A stretch of 64,000 nt of DNA, taken from Inquilinus sp. Marseille-Q2685 (GTDB lineage: Bacteria; Pseudomonadota; Alphaproteobacteria; DSM-16000; Inquilinaceae). The stretch covers positions 310,001 to 374,000 of the forward strand of contig NZ_CAKAKL010000006.1 of assembly GCF_916619195.1 (NCBI RefSeq), written 5' to 3'. The translations under genes were made by a program, and so were the position numbers. Below, piece by piece: positions 10,631 through 20,417 of this stretch. Numbering within the stretch: the stretch's first letter is position 1; the number at the start of each line of letters is the position of its first letter. The notes beneath the pieces were generated by a model. It was given only the letters and a program-made list of their open reading frames with translations. It had not been told where the DNA came from and searched no databases.

Positions 10631-11549
10631 CGTGCGGCATTTCACCGACCTGCATCACCTGTCCAAGAGCGACCTGCGGCAGATCATCGACCGGTCGATC
10701 GAGCTGAAGCGCACCGACCCGCGCGGCGAGCGGTCGAAGCCGCTGGCCGGCCGCACCCTGGCGCTGATCTTCGAGAAGCCGTCGACCCGCACCCGCGTCT
10801 CCTTCGAGGTCGGGATGCGCCAGCTGGGCGGCGAGGTGGTGATGCTGACCGGCACCGAGATCCAGCTCGGCCGCGGCGAGACCATCGGCGACACCGCCCG
10901 GGTGCTGTCGCGCTATGTCGACGCCATCATGCTGCGCACCTCGGACGAGGACCGGCTGCGCGAGATGGCCGAGAACGCGACGGTGCCGGTGATCAACGGC
11001 CTGACCGACGAGACCCATCCGTGCCAGCTGATGGCCGATGTGATGACCTTCGAGGAGAAGCGCGGGCCGATCGCCGGGCGCGTCGCCGCCTGGTCAGGTG
11101 ACGGCAACAACGTCGCCCGCTCCTGGATCCGCGCCGCCGGCATGTTTGATTTCGAGCTGCGCCTGGCCTGCCCGGACGAGCTGTCGCCGCCGGCCGACCT
11201 GATCCAGTGGGCGCATCGCGAAGGCGCCCGCGTCTCGGTCGGCACCGACCCGGAGACGACGGTGCGCGGCGCCGACCTGGTGGTCACCGACACCTGGGTG
11301 TCGATGGGCGACAAGGACGCGCCGTCGCGCCACAACCTGCTGCGGCCCTACCAGGTCGACGAACGGCTGATGGCGCAGGCCAAGCCCGACGCCCTGTTCA
11401 TGCACTGCCTGCCGGCCCATCGCGGCGAGGAGGTGACGGACGGGGTGATCGACGGCCCGCAATCGGTGGTCTGGGACGAGGCGGAGAACCGCCTGCACGC
11501 CCAGAAGGGCATCCTCTTGTGGTGCCTGGGGGCCCTGGAGGCGAAGTGA
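10623..11549 (+). CDS. argF: Ornithine carbamoyltransferase
   Basis: This enzyme makes citrulline from ornithine and carbamoyl phosphate. The 308-residue protein contains the carbamoyl-phosphate site STRTR (54-58), HPCQ (132-135) and the ornithine-side HCLPAHRG (261-268), with normal family length. It starts inside the end of argD and is followed 2 bp later by hslO, giving a tight argD-argF-hslO operon that is common in Alphaproteobacteria. Confidence 0.96.
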   Translation: MADVRHFTDLHHLSKSDLRQIIDRSIELKRTDPRGERSKPLAGRTLALIFEKPSTRTRVSFEVGMRQLGGEVVMLTGTEIQLGRGETIGDTARVLSRYVDAIMLRTSDEDRLREMAENATVPVINGLTDETHPCQLMADVMTFEEKRGPIAGRVAAWSGDGNNVARSWIRAAGMFDFELRLACPDELSPPADLIQWAHREGARVSVGTDPETTVRGADLVVTDTWVSMGDKDAPSRHNLLRPYQVDERLMAQAKPDALFMHCLPAHRGEEVTDGVIDGPQSVVWDEAENRLHAQKGILLWCLGALEAK

Positions 11550-11551
11550 CG

Positions 11552-12442
11552 ATGGCGGTACAGACCGGGGGGGACGACCTCGTCCTCCCCTTCCAGATCG
11601 AGGCGTCGGGGCTGCGCGGCCGGCTGGTCCGGTTCGGGCCGCTGCTCGACGACATCCTCGGCCGCCATGCTTACCCCGAGCCGGTTGCCCATCTGCTGGC
11701 CGAGACGGTGGTGCTGACCGCCCTCCTGGCCAGCGCCCTGAAATACGAAGGCGTCTTCACCCTGCAGGCCAAGGGCGACGGGCCGGTGCAGCTGGTGGTG
11801 GCCGACGTCACCAGCGACGGCGCGGTCCGCGCCAACGCCATGTTCGACGAGTCCCGCCTGGCCGGCACCGGCACCACGGTGCCGGCGCTGCTGGGCAAGG
11901 GTTATCTGGCCTTCACCGTCGACCAGGGCGAGAACACCGAGCGCTACCAGGGCATCGTCGAGCTGTCGGGCGAGACGCTGTGGGAATGCGCCCAGCATTA
12001 TTTCCGGCAGTCCGAGCAGCTGCAGGCCGGGCTGCGCTCCGCCGTGCGGCATGGCGAGGCTGGCTGGCGCGGCGGCGGCATCATGCTGCAACGGCTGCCC
12101 GACCCCGAGAAGCAGGTGCCGACCGACCGCGAGGACGACTGGCGCCGCGCCATGGTGCTGCTCGGCTCCGCCACCGACGACGAGCTGACCCAGCCGGCCC
12201 TGTCCGGCGAGGCGCTGCTGTACCGCCTCTATAACGAGGACGGCGTCCGGGTCTTCCCGCCCCAGCCGATGCGCTTCTCCTGCCGCTGCTCGCGCGAGAG
12301 GGTGGCGTCGATGTTGAAGTCGATGCCGAAGGCGGAGATCGAAGCCCTGGCCGTCGACGGCCGGGTCGAGGTCGCCTGCGAGTTCTGCAACACCCGATAC
12401 GATTTCGACCGGGACCAGCTCGCGGCGCTGTACGCGGCCTGA
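11552..12442 (+). CDS. hslO: Hsp33-family redox-regulated chaperone
   Basis: Hsp33 is a holdase activated by oxidative unfolding of a zinc-binding C-terminus. The 296-residue product carries the four zinc ligands as CRC (C244, C246) and CEFC (C276, C279), the usual CxC...CxxC switch. The start follows GGAGG (11537-11541) within the end of argF. The same frame is open upstream across argF and was not used. It is the third gene of the arg operon. Confidence 0.95.
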   Translation: MAVQTGGDDLVLPFQIEASGLRGRLVRFGPLLDDILGRHAYPEPVAHLLAETVVLTALLASALKYEGVFTLQAKGDGPVQLVVADVTSDGAVRANAMFDESRLAGTGTTVPALLGKGYLAFTVDQGENTERYQGIVELSGETLWECAQHYFRQSEQLQAGLRSAVRHGEAGWRGGGIMLQRLPDPEKQVPTDREDDWRRAMVLLGSATDDELTQPALSGEALLYRLYNEDGVRVFPPQPMRFSCRCSRERVASMLKSMPKAEIEALAVDGRVEVACEFCNTRYDFDRDQLAALYAA

Positions 12443-12459
12443 TCCATCCGGAGGATCCG

Positions 12460-13032
12460 ATGATGCACCCGACCCGTCGCAGCCTCCTTGCCGGCGCCGC
12501 CCTTCTGCTGCTCGCCGCCTGCGGCGGGCCGGAGCTGGCCAGCGTGGCGCCGGTCAGCTTCGCCGGCCGCCAGCCGATCCGGCTGAACCTCGCCCGCATC
12601 GACACCGTCGACCGCTCGGTGCCGGCGGCAACGCAGTCGGTGCAGAGCCCGGCGGCGGCGATCCGCGGCTGGGCTGCCGCCCGCCTGCAGGCCGGCGGCC
12701 GCGCCGGCGCCGGGCAGCTGATCATCCAGGAGGCCAGCCTGACCCGGGAGCAGCTGGCGACCCAGGGCGGGCTGACCTCGATCTTCAACGACCAGCCCTC
12801 GCAGAGGCTGACCCTGCGGCTGGCGGCCCGTCTGGAGGTCGGCCCGGTCGGCAGCTACACCGGCGGCTACACCGATGTCCGGGTCGAGCGGTCGACCACC
12901 GTGACCGACGGCTCCAGCGTCGCCGACCAGACCCGCGCCGAGGCCGGCCTGCTGCAGGACGGGATGAACGAGTTCGACCGGCAGTTCGAGGCCAATATCC
13001 GGCAGTATCTGGCGCCTCTCGTCCTGCCGTAG
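12460..13032 (+). CDS. Putative lipoprotein of unknown function
   Basis: The 190-residue product starts with a lipoprotein signal (RRSLL, hydrophobic 9-20) and a lipobox ending LLAAC with the modified Cys at 21, so it should be membrane-anchored in the envelope. The rest is mixed alpha/beta with no motif I recognise; it recalls small periplasmic lipoproteins found widely in Rhodospirillales. GGAGG (12450-12454) precedes two adjacent ATG codons; the second (12463) has the better spacing. It follows hslO by 17 bp and may be co-transcribed. Confidence 0.75.
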   Translation: MMHPTRRSLLAGAALLLLAACGGPELASVAPVSFAGRQPIRLNLARIDTVDRSVPAATQSVQSPAAAIRGWAAARLQAGGRAGAGQLIIQEASLTREQLATQGGLTSIFNDQPSQRLTLRLAARLEVGPVGSYTGGYTDVRVERSTTVTDGSSVADQTRAEAGLLQDGMNEFDRQFEANIRQYLAPLVLP

Positions 13033-13192
13033 CGGTGATCGCCCGGCCCGGTTCCGTCACCGCCCCGGGCCGCCCCGAGGCCGGCCGGAACGGACCCCGG
13101 CTCCACCCGATTTTCTTTTCGTCCCGCTCTGTGGCACAAGGCGGGATATGAGTTGTTCATAGCGGGTGTCCCGAGTTTCAGAGAAGGCATTC

Positions 13193-14062
13193 ATGTCTGA
13201 GCCCGTCAAGGTCGCCGTCTTCCCCGTCGCAGGCCTCGGTACCCGGTCGCTGCCCGCCACCAAGGCGGTGCCGAAGGAGATGCTCTGCGTCGTCGACAAG
13301 CCCGTGCTGCAATATGCCGTCGAAGAGGCCAAAGCCGCCGGGATCGAGGAGTTCGTCTTCGTCTCCAGCCGCGGCAAGACCGCGCTGGAGGACCATTTCG
13401 ACGAGAACGCCGAGCTCTACGCCACGCTGGAAGCCCGCAAGAAGGCGGAGCAGCTGAAGGCCGCGCGCGACGCCGAGCTGCCGCCCGGCCAGTTCAGCTT
13501 CGTCCGCCAGGCCCAGCCGCTGGGCCTCGGCCACGCCGTATGGTGCGCCCGCCACCTGGTCGGCAACCGGCCTTTCGCCGTGCTGCTGCCGGACGAGATC
13601 TTCAAGTGCCGGACCCCGCTGCTGGCGCAGATGGTGCAGGCCTACGGCGCCCATGGCGGCAACCTGATCGCGGTGCGCGAGGTGCCGAAGGAGCTGACCT
13701 CGCGCTACGGCATCCTCGCCATCGGCCAGGACGACGGCACGGTGGCCGAGGTCACCGGCTTGGTCGAGAAGCCGAAGCCGGAGGACGCCCCGTCCGACCT
13801 CTCGGTCGTCGGCCGCTACATCCTGCAGCCGGAGGTGTTCAGCCATCTCGACCGGCAGGAGCGCGGCGCGGGCGGCGAGATCCAGCTGACCGACGCGATG
13901 GCCCGGCTGATCGGCAGCCAGCCCTTCCACGGCGTTCGCTTCGAGGGCGACCGCTTCGATTGCGGCGACAAGGTCGGCTTCATCGCCGCCAACCTGGCCT
14001 ACGGGCTGGACCGGCCGGACCTGTCCGCCGCGCTGCGCGAGGCCGTCGCCCGCTATCTGTGA
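13193..14062 (+). CDS. galU: UTP--glucose-1-phosphate uridylyltransferase
   Basis: GalU makes UDP-glucose from UTP and glucose-1-phosphate for polysaccharide synthesis. The 289-residue protein has the nucleotidyltransferase signature GLGTRSLPATKAVPKEM at the N-terminus, VDKPVLQYAVEEA and the LPDE loop. The ATG at 13193 is preceded by AGAAGG with 5-nt spacing; an upstream in-frame GTG (13166) lacks support. It is followed by ugd and a phosphohexomutase, so the three genes form a UDP-glucose to UDP-glucuronate supply set. Confidence 0.95.
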   Translation: MSEPVKVAVFPVAGLGTRSLPATKAVPKEMLCVVDKPVLQYAVEEAKAAGIEEFVFVSSRGKTALEDHFDENAELYATLEARKKAEQLKAARDAELPPGQFSFVRQAQPLGLGHAVWCARHLVGNRPFAVLLPDEIFKCRTPLLAQMVQAYGAHGGNLIAVREVPKELTSRYGILAIGQDDGTVAEVTGLVEKPKPEDAPSDLSVVGRYILQPEVFSHLDRQERGAGGEIQLTDAMARLIGSQPFHGVRFEGDRFDCGDKVGFIAANLAYGLDRPDLSAALREAVARYL

Positions 14063-14109
14063 CCCGGCCGGCTGAGGTCAGCCGGCGGAACTAGGGAGAT
14101 GGTGCGCCC

Positions 14110-15432
14110 ATGCGCATCGCGATGATCGGAAGCGGCTATGTCGGTCTCGTCTCCGGCGCCTGCTTCTCGGAGTTCGGCCACGACGTCGTCTGCGTCGACA
14201 AGGATGCCGGCCGGATCGAGCAGCTGAAGCGCAGCGAGATGCCGATCTATGAGCCGGGCCTCGATGTGCTGGTGGCGAAGAACGCGGCCGCCGGCCGCCT
14301 GTCCTTCACCACCGATCTGGCGGCGGCGGTCGACGGCGTCGATGCGGTGTTCATCGCCGTCGGCACGCCGAGCCGGCACGGCAACGGCCATGCCGACCTG
14401 TCCTCTGTCTTCGCCGCGGCCGAGGAGATCGCCCGGGCGCTGACCGGCTACGCCGTCGTCGTCACCAAGTCGACGGTGCCGGTCGGTACCGGCCGCAAGG
14501 TCGCCGAGGCGATCCGCAGGGCCCGGCCGGACGCCGATTTCGACATCGCCTCCAACCCCGAGTTCCTGCGCGAGGGCTCGGCGATCGGCGACTTCATGCT
14601 GCCGGACCGCGTGATCATCGGCGCCGAAAGCGAGCGCGCCGGCAAGGTCCTGTCCGACGTCTACCGGCCGCTGTACCTGATCGAGCGGCCGATCGTGACC
14701 ACGGCACTGGAGACGGCGGAGCTGATCAAATACGCCGCCAACAGCTTCCTGGCGATGAAGGTGACCTTCATCAACGAGGTCGCCAACCTGTGCGAGCAGG
14801 TCGGCGCCAACGTCCATGACGTCGCCCGCTCGCTCGGCCTGGACAACCGCATCGGGCCGAAGTTCCTGCATCCCGGCCCGGGCTATGGCGGTTCCTGCTT
14901 CCCCAAGGACACGGCGGCCTTCGTTCAGAACGCACGCGAGGCCGGGGCGCCGCAGCGCCTGATCGAGACCGTCATCGAGGTCAACGACGCCCGCAAGATC
15001 GAGATGGCGGAGCGGGTGATCGCCGCCTTCGGCGGCAGCGTCGCCGGCAAGACCATCGCCGTGCTGGGCCTCGCCTTCAAGCAGAACACCGACGACATGC
15101 GCGACGCCCCGAGCCTGACGGTGGTGCCGGCGCTGCAGAAGGCCGGGGCCCGGATCCGCGCCTACGACCCGGCGGCGATGAAGGAGGCGCGCAAGCTGCT
15201 GAGCGACATCGACTACGCGACCGGCGCCTATGAGGCGCTGCGCGGCGCCGATGGCGTGGTGGTGCTGACCGAATGGAACGAGTTCCGCGCCCTCGACCCG
15301 GCGCGGATGGTCACGCTGATGGGTGGCCCGGTCTTCGTCGACCTGCGCAACGTCTACAAGCCGGCCGACATGCAGGCGGCCGGCTTCCGCTATCACAGCA
15401 TCGGCCGCCCGATCCCGGGCTCGGCCGGCTGA
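14110..15432 (+). CDS. ugd: UDP-glucose 6-dehydrogenase
   Basis: This enzyme oxidises UDP-glucose to UDP-glucuronate with two NAD+. The 440-residue sequence has the N-terminal Rossmann motif GSGYVGL (7-13), the catalytic cysteine C263 in GGSCFPKD, and a C-terminal UDP-binding domain. GGGAG precedes the ATG. It lies between galU and a phosphohexomutase, consistent with exopolysaccharide or lipid precursor supply. Confidence 0.96.
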   Translation: MRIAMIGSGYVGLVSGACFSEFGHDVVCVDKDAGRIEQLKRSEMPIYEPGLDVLVAKNAAAGRLSFTTDLAAAVDGVDAVFIAVGTPSRHGNGHADLSSVFAAAEEIARALTGYAVVVTKSTVPVGTGRKVAEAIRRARPDADFDIASNPEFLREGSAIGDFMLPDRVIIGAESERAGKVLSDVYRPLYLIERPIVTTALETAELIKYAANSFLAMKVTFINEVANLCEQVGANVHDVARSLGLDNRIGPKFLHPGPGYGGSCFPKDTAAFVQNAREAGAPQRLIETVIEVNDARKIEMAERVIAAFGGSVAGKTIAVLGLAFKQNTDDMRDAPSLTVVPALQKAGARIRAYDPAAMKEARKLLSDIDYATGAYEALRGADGVVVLTEWNEFRALDPARMVTLMGGPVFVDLRNVYKPADMQAAGFRYHSIGRPIPGSAG

Positions 15433-15458
15433 AACTCTTCAAGGACCGTCCCCCGATC

Positions 15459-16850
15459 ATGACCCACAGCTTCCATCCCACCGTCCTGCGCGAATACGAC
15501 ATCCGCGGCGTCATCGGAAAGACGCTGAACGCCGCCGATTACCGGGCGGTGGGCGCGGCCTTCGGCACCATCGTCAAGCGCAAGGGCGGCCGGCAGGTGG
15601 TGGTCGGCTATGACGGCCGGCTGAGCTCGGTGGAGCTGGAGGCGGCGCTGGTCCAGGGCCTGGCCTCGACCGGGCTCGAGGTCGTGCGGGTCGGGCTGGG
15701 GCCGACGCCGATGCTGTACTTCGCCCAGAAGCACCTGGACGCCGATGCCGGGGTGATGGTCACCGGGTCGCACAACCCGCCCGACTACAACGGCATCAAG
15801 ATGGTGCTGCGCTCGGGCGCGGTCTATGGCGACCAGATCCTGGAGATCGGCCGCATCGCCGCCGCCGGCGACCTGGAGACGGGCGACGGCAAGGTCAGCG
15901 ATCTCGACCTGCGCGACCTCTATGTCGAGCGGCTGCGGCGCGACTATGACGGCACCCGCGACCTGACCGTGGTCTGGGACAACGGCAACGGCGCCGCCGG
16001 CGAGGTGCTGCGGCGCCTGACCGCGACGCTGCCGGGCAAGCACATCCTGCTGTTCGACGAGATCGACGGCCGCTTCCCGAACCATCATCCGGACCCGACC
16101 ATCCCGGACAACCTGGTGGCGCTGCAGGCCAAGGTGGCCGAGGTCGGGGCCGACCTGGGCATCGCCTTCGACGGCGACGCCGACCGCATCGGCGCGATCG
16201 ACGGCCAGGGCCGGATCATCCCGGGCGACATGCTGGTGGCGGTCTACGCCATCGACGTGCTGCCGCGGCACCCCGGCGGCACCGTGATCGCCGACGTCAA
16301 GACCAGCAAGACCGTGTTCGACGCGATCGCGAAGCTGGGCGGCAATCCCCTGATGTGGAAGACCGGCCATTCCCTGATCAAGGCGAAGATGGCCGAGGTG
16401 AAGTCGCCGCTGGCCGGCGAGATGTCGGGCCACATCTTCTTCGCCGACAAGTGGTACGGCTTCGACGACGCTCTCTATTGCGGCGTGCGTCTGGTGGCCC
16501 AGGTCAGCCGCAGCGGCGGCACGCTGGCGGCGCTACGCGACACCTTCCCCAGCACCGTCTCGACCCCCGAGGTGCGGTTCCAGGTCGACGAGAGCCGGAA
16601 GTTCGCGGTGATCGACGAGGTGATGGCCCGGCTGCGCCAGGCCGGCGCCGATGTGAACGACATCGACGGCGCCCGGGTGACCACGCCGGACGGCTGGTGG
16701 CTCTTGCGCGCCTCGAACACCCAGGACGTGCTGGTGGCCCGCGCCGAGAGCGGCGACGAGGCCGGGCTGGCGCGGCTGAAGGCCCAGATCGTCGACCAGC
16801 TGAAGCAGAGCGGCCTGGCCGAGCCCAGCTTCACCGCCTCGGCGCATTGA
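15459..16850 (+). CDS. Phosphomannomutase/phosphoglucomutase
   Basis: This alpha-D-phosphohexomutase interconverts hexose 6- and 1-phosphates, supplying glucose-1-phosphate to GalU. The 463-residue protein has the phosphoserine loop TGSHNP (S104), the metal-binding loop DGDADR, the sugar loop GEMSGH and the phosphate-binding RASNTQ near the C-terminus. The ATG at 15459 is 26 bp after ugd; the open frame upstream overlaps ugd and is not used. It most resembles the dual-specificity AlgC/PgmG group. Confidence 0.93.
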   Translation: MTHSFHPTVLREYDIRGVIGKTLNAADYRAVGAAFGTIVKRKGGRQVVVGYDGRLSSVELEAALVQGLASTGLEVVRVGLGPTPMLYFAQKHLDADAGVMVTGSHNPPDYNGIKMVLRSGAVYGDQILEIGRIAAAGDLETGDGKVSDLDLRDLYVERLRRDYDGTRDLTVVWDNGNGAAGEVLRRLTATLPGKHILLFDEIDGRFPNHHPDPTIPDNLVALQAKVAEVGADLGIAFDGDADRIGAIDGQGRIIPGDMLVAVYAIDVLPRHPGGTVIADVKTSKTVFDAIAKLGGNPLMWKTGHSLIKAKMAEVKSPLAGEMSGHIFFADKWYGFDDALYCGVRLVAQVSRSGGTLAALRDTFPSTVSTPEVRFQVDESRKFAVIDEVMARLRQAGADVNDIDGARVTTPDGWWLLRASNTQDVLVARAESGDEAGLARLKAQIVDQLKQSGLAEPSFTASAH

Positions 16851-16896
16851 GTCTCCGCGCAGCCGGGTTCACTGAGGGTGAACCCGGCCCTGCCTG

Positions 16897-17154
16897 CTAT
16901 GCCGTCCGCGGTCGCGGCGCGCCCAGGATATGGCGCCAAAGCGTCCCGCGGAGATAGCGGTGGCAGACGACGAAATAGGCGATCATCAGCGCAAACAGCA
17001 CGAAGGCGGGAAAGCCGTGCAGCTGGAAGCCGTTGTCGGTCAACTGGCCCGTCAGCCATCCGATGAGATAGCCAAGTCCGAAAAACACTGTAAAGAAATC
17101 AAGAATATACGCGAGGACGACCCTCCACGTGGCCGGCTTCCGGTCTTCGCTCAT
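16897..17154 (-). CDS. RDD-family-like small membrane protein
   Basis: The 85-residue product has two hydrophobic segments (about 13-33 and 48-66) separated by a TGQLTDNGFQLHG loop, and ends in a basic stretch with LWRHILG. This matches short RDD-type inner-membrane proteins of Alphaproteobacteria, whose function is not known. It converges with the phosphohexomutase gene and is separate from the sugar-acid cluster to its right. Confidence 0.7.
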   Translation of the reverse strand: MSEDRKPATWRVVLAYILDFFTVFFGLGYLIGWLTGQLTDNGFQLHGFPAFVLFALMIAYFVVCHRYLRGTLWRHILGAPRPRTA

Positions 17155-17180
17155 TGCGTAGTCCCCCTCCGCAGCGCCCC

Positions 17181-17687
17181 CTATCCAATCCCCCTGAGCC
17201 TTGCCATGGCCAGGGCGTCGACATAGGCGCCGTCGCGATAGGCGTAGGCGCGCATCACGCCTTCCTCGACGAAGCCGAATTTGCAGTAGAGGGCCAGGGC
17301 CGGCGCGTTGTCGGTCCAGACCGTCAGCTCCAGCCGTTTCAGGTCCAGCCAGTTGTCGGCGGCGTCGATCAGCGCAGCCATCAGCGCGGTGCCGACGCCG
17401 CCGCCGGCGAAGTCGTCATGCACGCCCATGCCGATCACGGCGGCATGGGCCCGGCGGCCCTTGCCGCGGTGCAGCCCGGCATCGCCGATGATCCGGCCAT
17501 CCGCCTCGGCGACGATGTGCACGTCGTCCGGCGACCGGTCGGCCAGCCATTTCCGCACGGCCTCCATGGACGGGAAAGGCGGGCGCAGCGTGCCCCAGCG
17601 GAAACGCGGCTGGCTGTGCAGTTCGGTTATGCCGCCCGCGTCCTCGATCCGGCTTGCCCGCAGCGTGACGGCGGGCGCCTCTGTCAC
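17181..17687 (-). CDS. GNAT-family N-acetyltransferase
   Basis: The 168-residue protein has the GNAT fold with the acetyl-CoA loop region GMGVHDDFAGGGVGTALM (near 90-107) and the C-terminal segment NAPALALYCKFGFVEEG. The substrate cannot be told from sequence; RimJ/PhnO-like annotation would be a guess. The GTG start overlaps the KDPG aldolase stop by 4 bp (GTGA), so translation is probably coupled to the aldolase gene. Confidence 0.88.
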   Translation of the reverse strand: MTEAPAVTLRASRIEDAGGITELHSQPRFRWGTLRPPFPSMEAVRKWLADRSPDDVHIVAEADGRIIGDAGLHRGKGRRAHAAVIGMGVHDDFAGGGVGTALMAALIDAADNWLDLKRLELTVWTDNAPALALYCKFGFVEEGVMRAYAYRDGAYVDALAMARLRGIG

Positions 17688-18316
17688 GCCTCCTCCTCGC
17701 CGCGGGCGATCGCCACGGCGCGGCGGGCGCGGGCGGTGACTGCGGCCCAGTCGCCGGCCGCCACCTCGGACTTGCCGGCGATCCAGGTGCCGCCGACCAC
17801 CGCGACGTTCGGCAGCGCCAGATAGGCCCGCAGGTTGGATTCGCGGACGCCGCCGGTCGGGCAGAAGCGCATGCCGGCGAAGGGGCCGGCCAGGGCCGAC
17901 AGCGCCGACTGCCCGCCGTAGATCTCGGCCGGGAAGAACTTGAGCACGCCGTAGCCGAGGTCGCGCGCGGCCATGATCTCCGACGGCGTCACCGCGCCTG
18001 GCAGGAACGGAAAGCCCTCCGCCGCCCGCGCCAGATCCGGGGTCAGGCCGGGGCTGACGCCGAACACGGCGCCGGCGCGGCGCGAGGCGTCGAGGTCGGC
18101 CGGGTTCAGCACCGTGCCGGCGCCGACGATCGCCTCCGGCACCTCCGCCGCCATGGCGGCGATGACGTCGATCGCGGCCTTGGTGCGCAGCGTCACCTCC
18201 AGCACCGGCAGGCCGCCCTCGACCAGGGCACGGGCCAGCGGCACCGCCGCCTCCACCGTCTCGACGGTCAGCACGGGGATGATCGGGGCGCGGGCGATGA
18301 TGGCGTCGACGGTCAT
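17684..18316 (-). CDS. eda: 2-dehydro-3-deoxy-phosphogluconate (KDPG) aldolase
   Basis: This class I aldolase splits KDPG to pyruvate and glyceraldehyde-3-phosphate. The 210-residue protein has the conserved LEVTLRT strand with the catalytic Glu, GAGTVLN, and the Schiff-base lysine in LKFFPAE. The start at 18316 (MTVDAIIARAPIIPV) gives normal family length. It lies 98 bp downstream of a KDG kinase, making a KDG-to-KDPG-to-pyruvate pair. A KDPGal (galactonate-branch) specificity cannot be excluded. Confidence 0.92.
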   Translation of the reverse strand: MTVDAIIARAPIIPVLTVETVEAAVPLARALVEGGLPVLEVTLRTKAAIDVIAAMAAEVPEAIVGAGTVLNPADLDASRRAGAVFGVSPGLTPDLARAAEGFPFLPGAVTPSEIMAARDLGYGVLKFFPAEIYGGQSALSALAGPFAGMRFCPTGGVRESNLRAYLALPNVAVVGGTWIAGKSEVAAGDWAAVTARARRAVAIARGEEEA

Positions 18317-18414
18317 GACAGGTCTCGATCGGTCAGGTGTGAAGGGCCGGGCGTTCGGGTTGCGCCGGCACCTTAGCAAATTGTGGATGACAGATGAGAG
18401 TCATCCGCCTCGGA

Positions 18415-19344
18415 TCAGGCAGGGCCGCCCGCAAAATCCGGCATGGCGTCGCGCGGCACCACCGCGCCGCGATGGCCGATCACCGCTGCGGCCAGACGAT
18501 GGCCGCGCAGGGCCGAGGCCGCCGGGTCCAGCCCGGCGAAGCGGCCGGCCAGGTAGCCGGCGTTGAAGCTGTCGCCGGCCGCGGTGGTGTCGACCGGCGT
18601 CACCACCTGCGGCACCGGCACATGCGTCACGCCTTCGGCCGTGGCGATGTGGCAGCCTTCGCCGCCGCATTTCACCGCGATCTCGCCGACGCCATAGCCG
18701 CGCAGCCGGGCGATGGTCGCCTGCGGGTCAGCGTCGCCGAACAGCGCCTGCTCGTCGTCGAAGGTCGGCAGGGCATGGGTGGCGAGCGCCAGGAACCGGG
18801 CGAACACGGCCTGGGCCTTGGCCTTGTCGGGCCAGCCGCGCGGCCGGTAGTTGCCGTCGAAGACGATGCGCGCGCCCTTCGCCTTGGCCGCCGACAGCGC
18901 CGCGTGGAAGGTGTCGCGGCCGCCATCGCTGTAGAGCGACAGGGTGATGCCGGAGAAATAGAGCAGGCCGTAGCCGGCCAGCGTCTGGGCCAGTTCGCCA
19001 GCACCTGGCAACTCGAAGACCTCCCGCGCGGGCGCCCGGTCGCGCCAGTAGTGGAAGGTCCGCTCGCCCCGATCGTCGGTGCGGATCATGTAGAGTCCGG
19101 GCACCCGGCCGGGCAGGCGCGGCACCAGCCCGGTCCCCACCCCTTCCGCCTGCCAACGGGCCAGCATCTCGTCGCTGTACGGATCGTCGCCCAGCGCGGT
19201 GACGTAGTCGACCGCGACGCCCTGGCGGGCCAGGTACACCGCGGTGTTCAGCGTGTCCCCGCCGCTGGAGAGCTGGGCGTCGCCGCCCGGCTTCACCGCG
19301 ATCTCGATCATGCACTCGCCGATCGATGCCACCCGCATTACCAC
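18415..19344 (-). CDS. kdgK: 2-keto-3-deoxygluconate kinase (PfkB family)
   Basis: This sugar kinase phosphorylates 2-keto-3-deoxygluconate to KDPG. The 309-residue protein starts MVMRVASIGECMIEI, a KdgK-like N-terminus. It carries the PfkB ATP-site signature TTAAGDSFNAGYLAG with the catalytic Asp near residue 250. It precedes the aldolase and follows an aldo-keto reductase, all on one strand, within a sugar-acid catabolic operon. KDGal kinase (DgoK-like function) is a possible alternative. Confidence 0.88.
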   Translation of the reverse strand: MVMRVASIGECMIEIAVKPGGDAQLSSGGDTLNTAVYLARQGVAVDYVTALGDDPYSDEMLARWQAEGVGTGLVPRLPGRVPGLYMIRTDDRGERTFHYWRDRAPAREVFELPGAGELAQTLAGYGLLYFSGITLSLYSDGGRDTFHAALSAAKAKGARIVFDGNYRPRGWPDKAKAQAVFARFLALATHALPTFDDEQALFGDADPQATIARLRGYGVGEIAVKCGGEGCHIATAEGVTHVPVPQVVTPVDTTAAGDSFNAGYLAGRFAGLDPAASALRGHRLAAAVIGHRGAVVPRDAMPDFAGGPA

Positions 19345-19375
19345 AACCCCTTCCCGGCTCGCAGCCGGTCCCGGG

Positions 19376-20395
19376 TCAGGGCGTCGGCGCGTCGGCGCGA
19401 ATCAAGCTTTCGGATTTCAGATCCGACCACAGCCCGGCGGGAATGGGGTAGCGGAAATTCTCGACGTTGCGCGTGACCTGGTCGGGCGACAGCGCGCCCG
19501 GGATCACCGAGGCGACGCTGGGATGGCCGAGCGGGAACTGCAGCGCCGCCGCCGCCAGCGGCACGTTATGCGCGGCGCAGACCCGCTCGATCTTGCGGCA
19601 GCGCTCCAGCTCCTCCGGCGTCGCGTCGCGATAGTTGTACTTGGCGCCCGCGACCGGCCCGGTGGCGAGGAGGCCGGAGGCGAAGACGCCGCCGATGACG
19701 ATGCCGGCGCCGTGCCGCTGGCACAGCGGGAACTCCTCCGCCAGCGGCTCCTGGTCCATCAGCGTGTAGGGCATCGCCACCAGGAAGGCGTCGAGATCGG
19801 CGGCGTCGAGCAGCCGCGGGATCATGCCCATGACGTTGATGCCGGCGCCGACCGCGCCGACCACGCCGGAGGATTTCAGCTGCTCCAGCGCCCGCCAGCC
19901 GGAGGCGGAGAGCCGGTCGAGATGGGCCCGCACCCGGGCGTCGGTCTTGTGGTGCGGCAGGTCGAGGTCGTGGATCAGCAGCAGGTCGATCCGCGGCAGG
20001 GTCAGCCGCATCCAGATCTGCTCCACCGCCCGCATGATGCCGTCATAGCCGTAGTCGAAGACGACGTCGAAGGGCAGGCCGCCGGCCCATTTCTCGGAGT
20101 GGAAGGTCTCCGGGTCGGGCGACGGCTTGAGCCAGCGCCCGACCTTGGTGGAGACGCGGAAGTCGCCGCGCGGCTGGCCGTGCAGGAAGCTGCCCAGCCG
20201 GTGCTCGGCCAGGCCCAGCCCATACCAGGGGGCGGTGTCGAAATAGCGGATGCCGGCGTCCCAGGCCGCCTGCAGCGTCGCATGGGCCTGCGGCTCCGGC
20301 ACCTTGACGAAGAGCTCGCCGAGCGCCGCCGTACCGAAGCCGAGCGTGGTCACCTCGACATCGGTGCGCCCCAGGCGTCGGGTATCGATCGGCAT
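19376..20395 (-). CDS. Aldo/keto reductase, D-threo-aldose 1-dehydrogenase-like
   Basis: This NAD(P)-dependent TIM-barrel enzyme has 339 residues. The AKR catalytic tetrad is visible as Asp and Tyr in FDTAPWYG, Lys in VSTKVG and His in LLIHDLD. The subfamily fits D-threo-aldose 1-dehydrogenase/pyridoxal 4-dehydrogenase types, which oxidise sugars such as L-fucose, D-arabinose or L-galactose to lactones. Its place between a TctC-type binding protein and KDG kinase supports a role at the entry of a sugar oxidation route; the exact sugar is inference. Confidence 0.85.
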   Translation of the reverse strand: MPIDTRRLGRTDVEVTTLGFGTAALGELFVKVPEPQAHATLQAAWDAGIRYFDTAPWYGLGLAEHRLGSFLHGQPRGDFRVSTKVGRWLKPSPDPETFHSEKWAGGLPFDVVFDYGYDGIMRAVEQIWMRLTLPRIDLLLIHDLDLPHHKTDARVRAHLDRLSASGWRALEQLKSSGVVGAVGAGINVMGMIPRLLDAADLDAFLVAMPYTLMDQEPLAEEFPLCQRHGAGIVIGGVFASGLLATGPVAGAKYNYRDATPEELERCRKIERVCAAHNVPLAAAALQFPLGHPSVASVIPGALSPDQVTRNVENFRYPIPAGLWSDLKSESLIRADAPTP

Positions 20396-20417
20396 CGGCG
20401 GAGCTCCTGTCGGGTGC

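Noticed and set aside
13128-13150. TGGCAC element upstream of galU as a sigma-54 promoter
   Set aside because: The required GC/TTGC element at the right spacing is absent.
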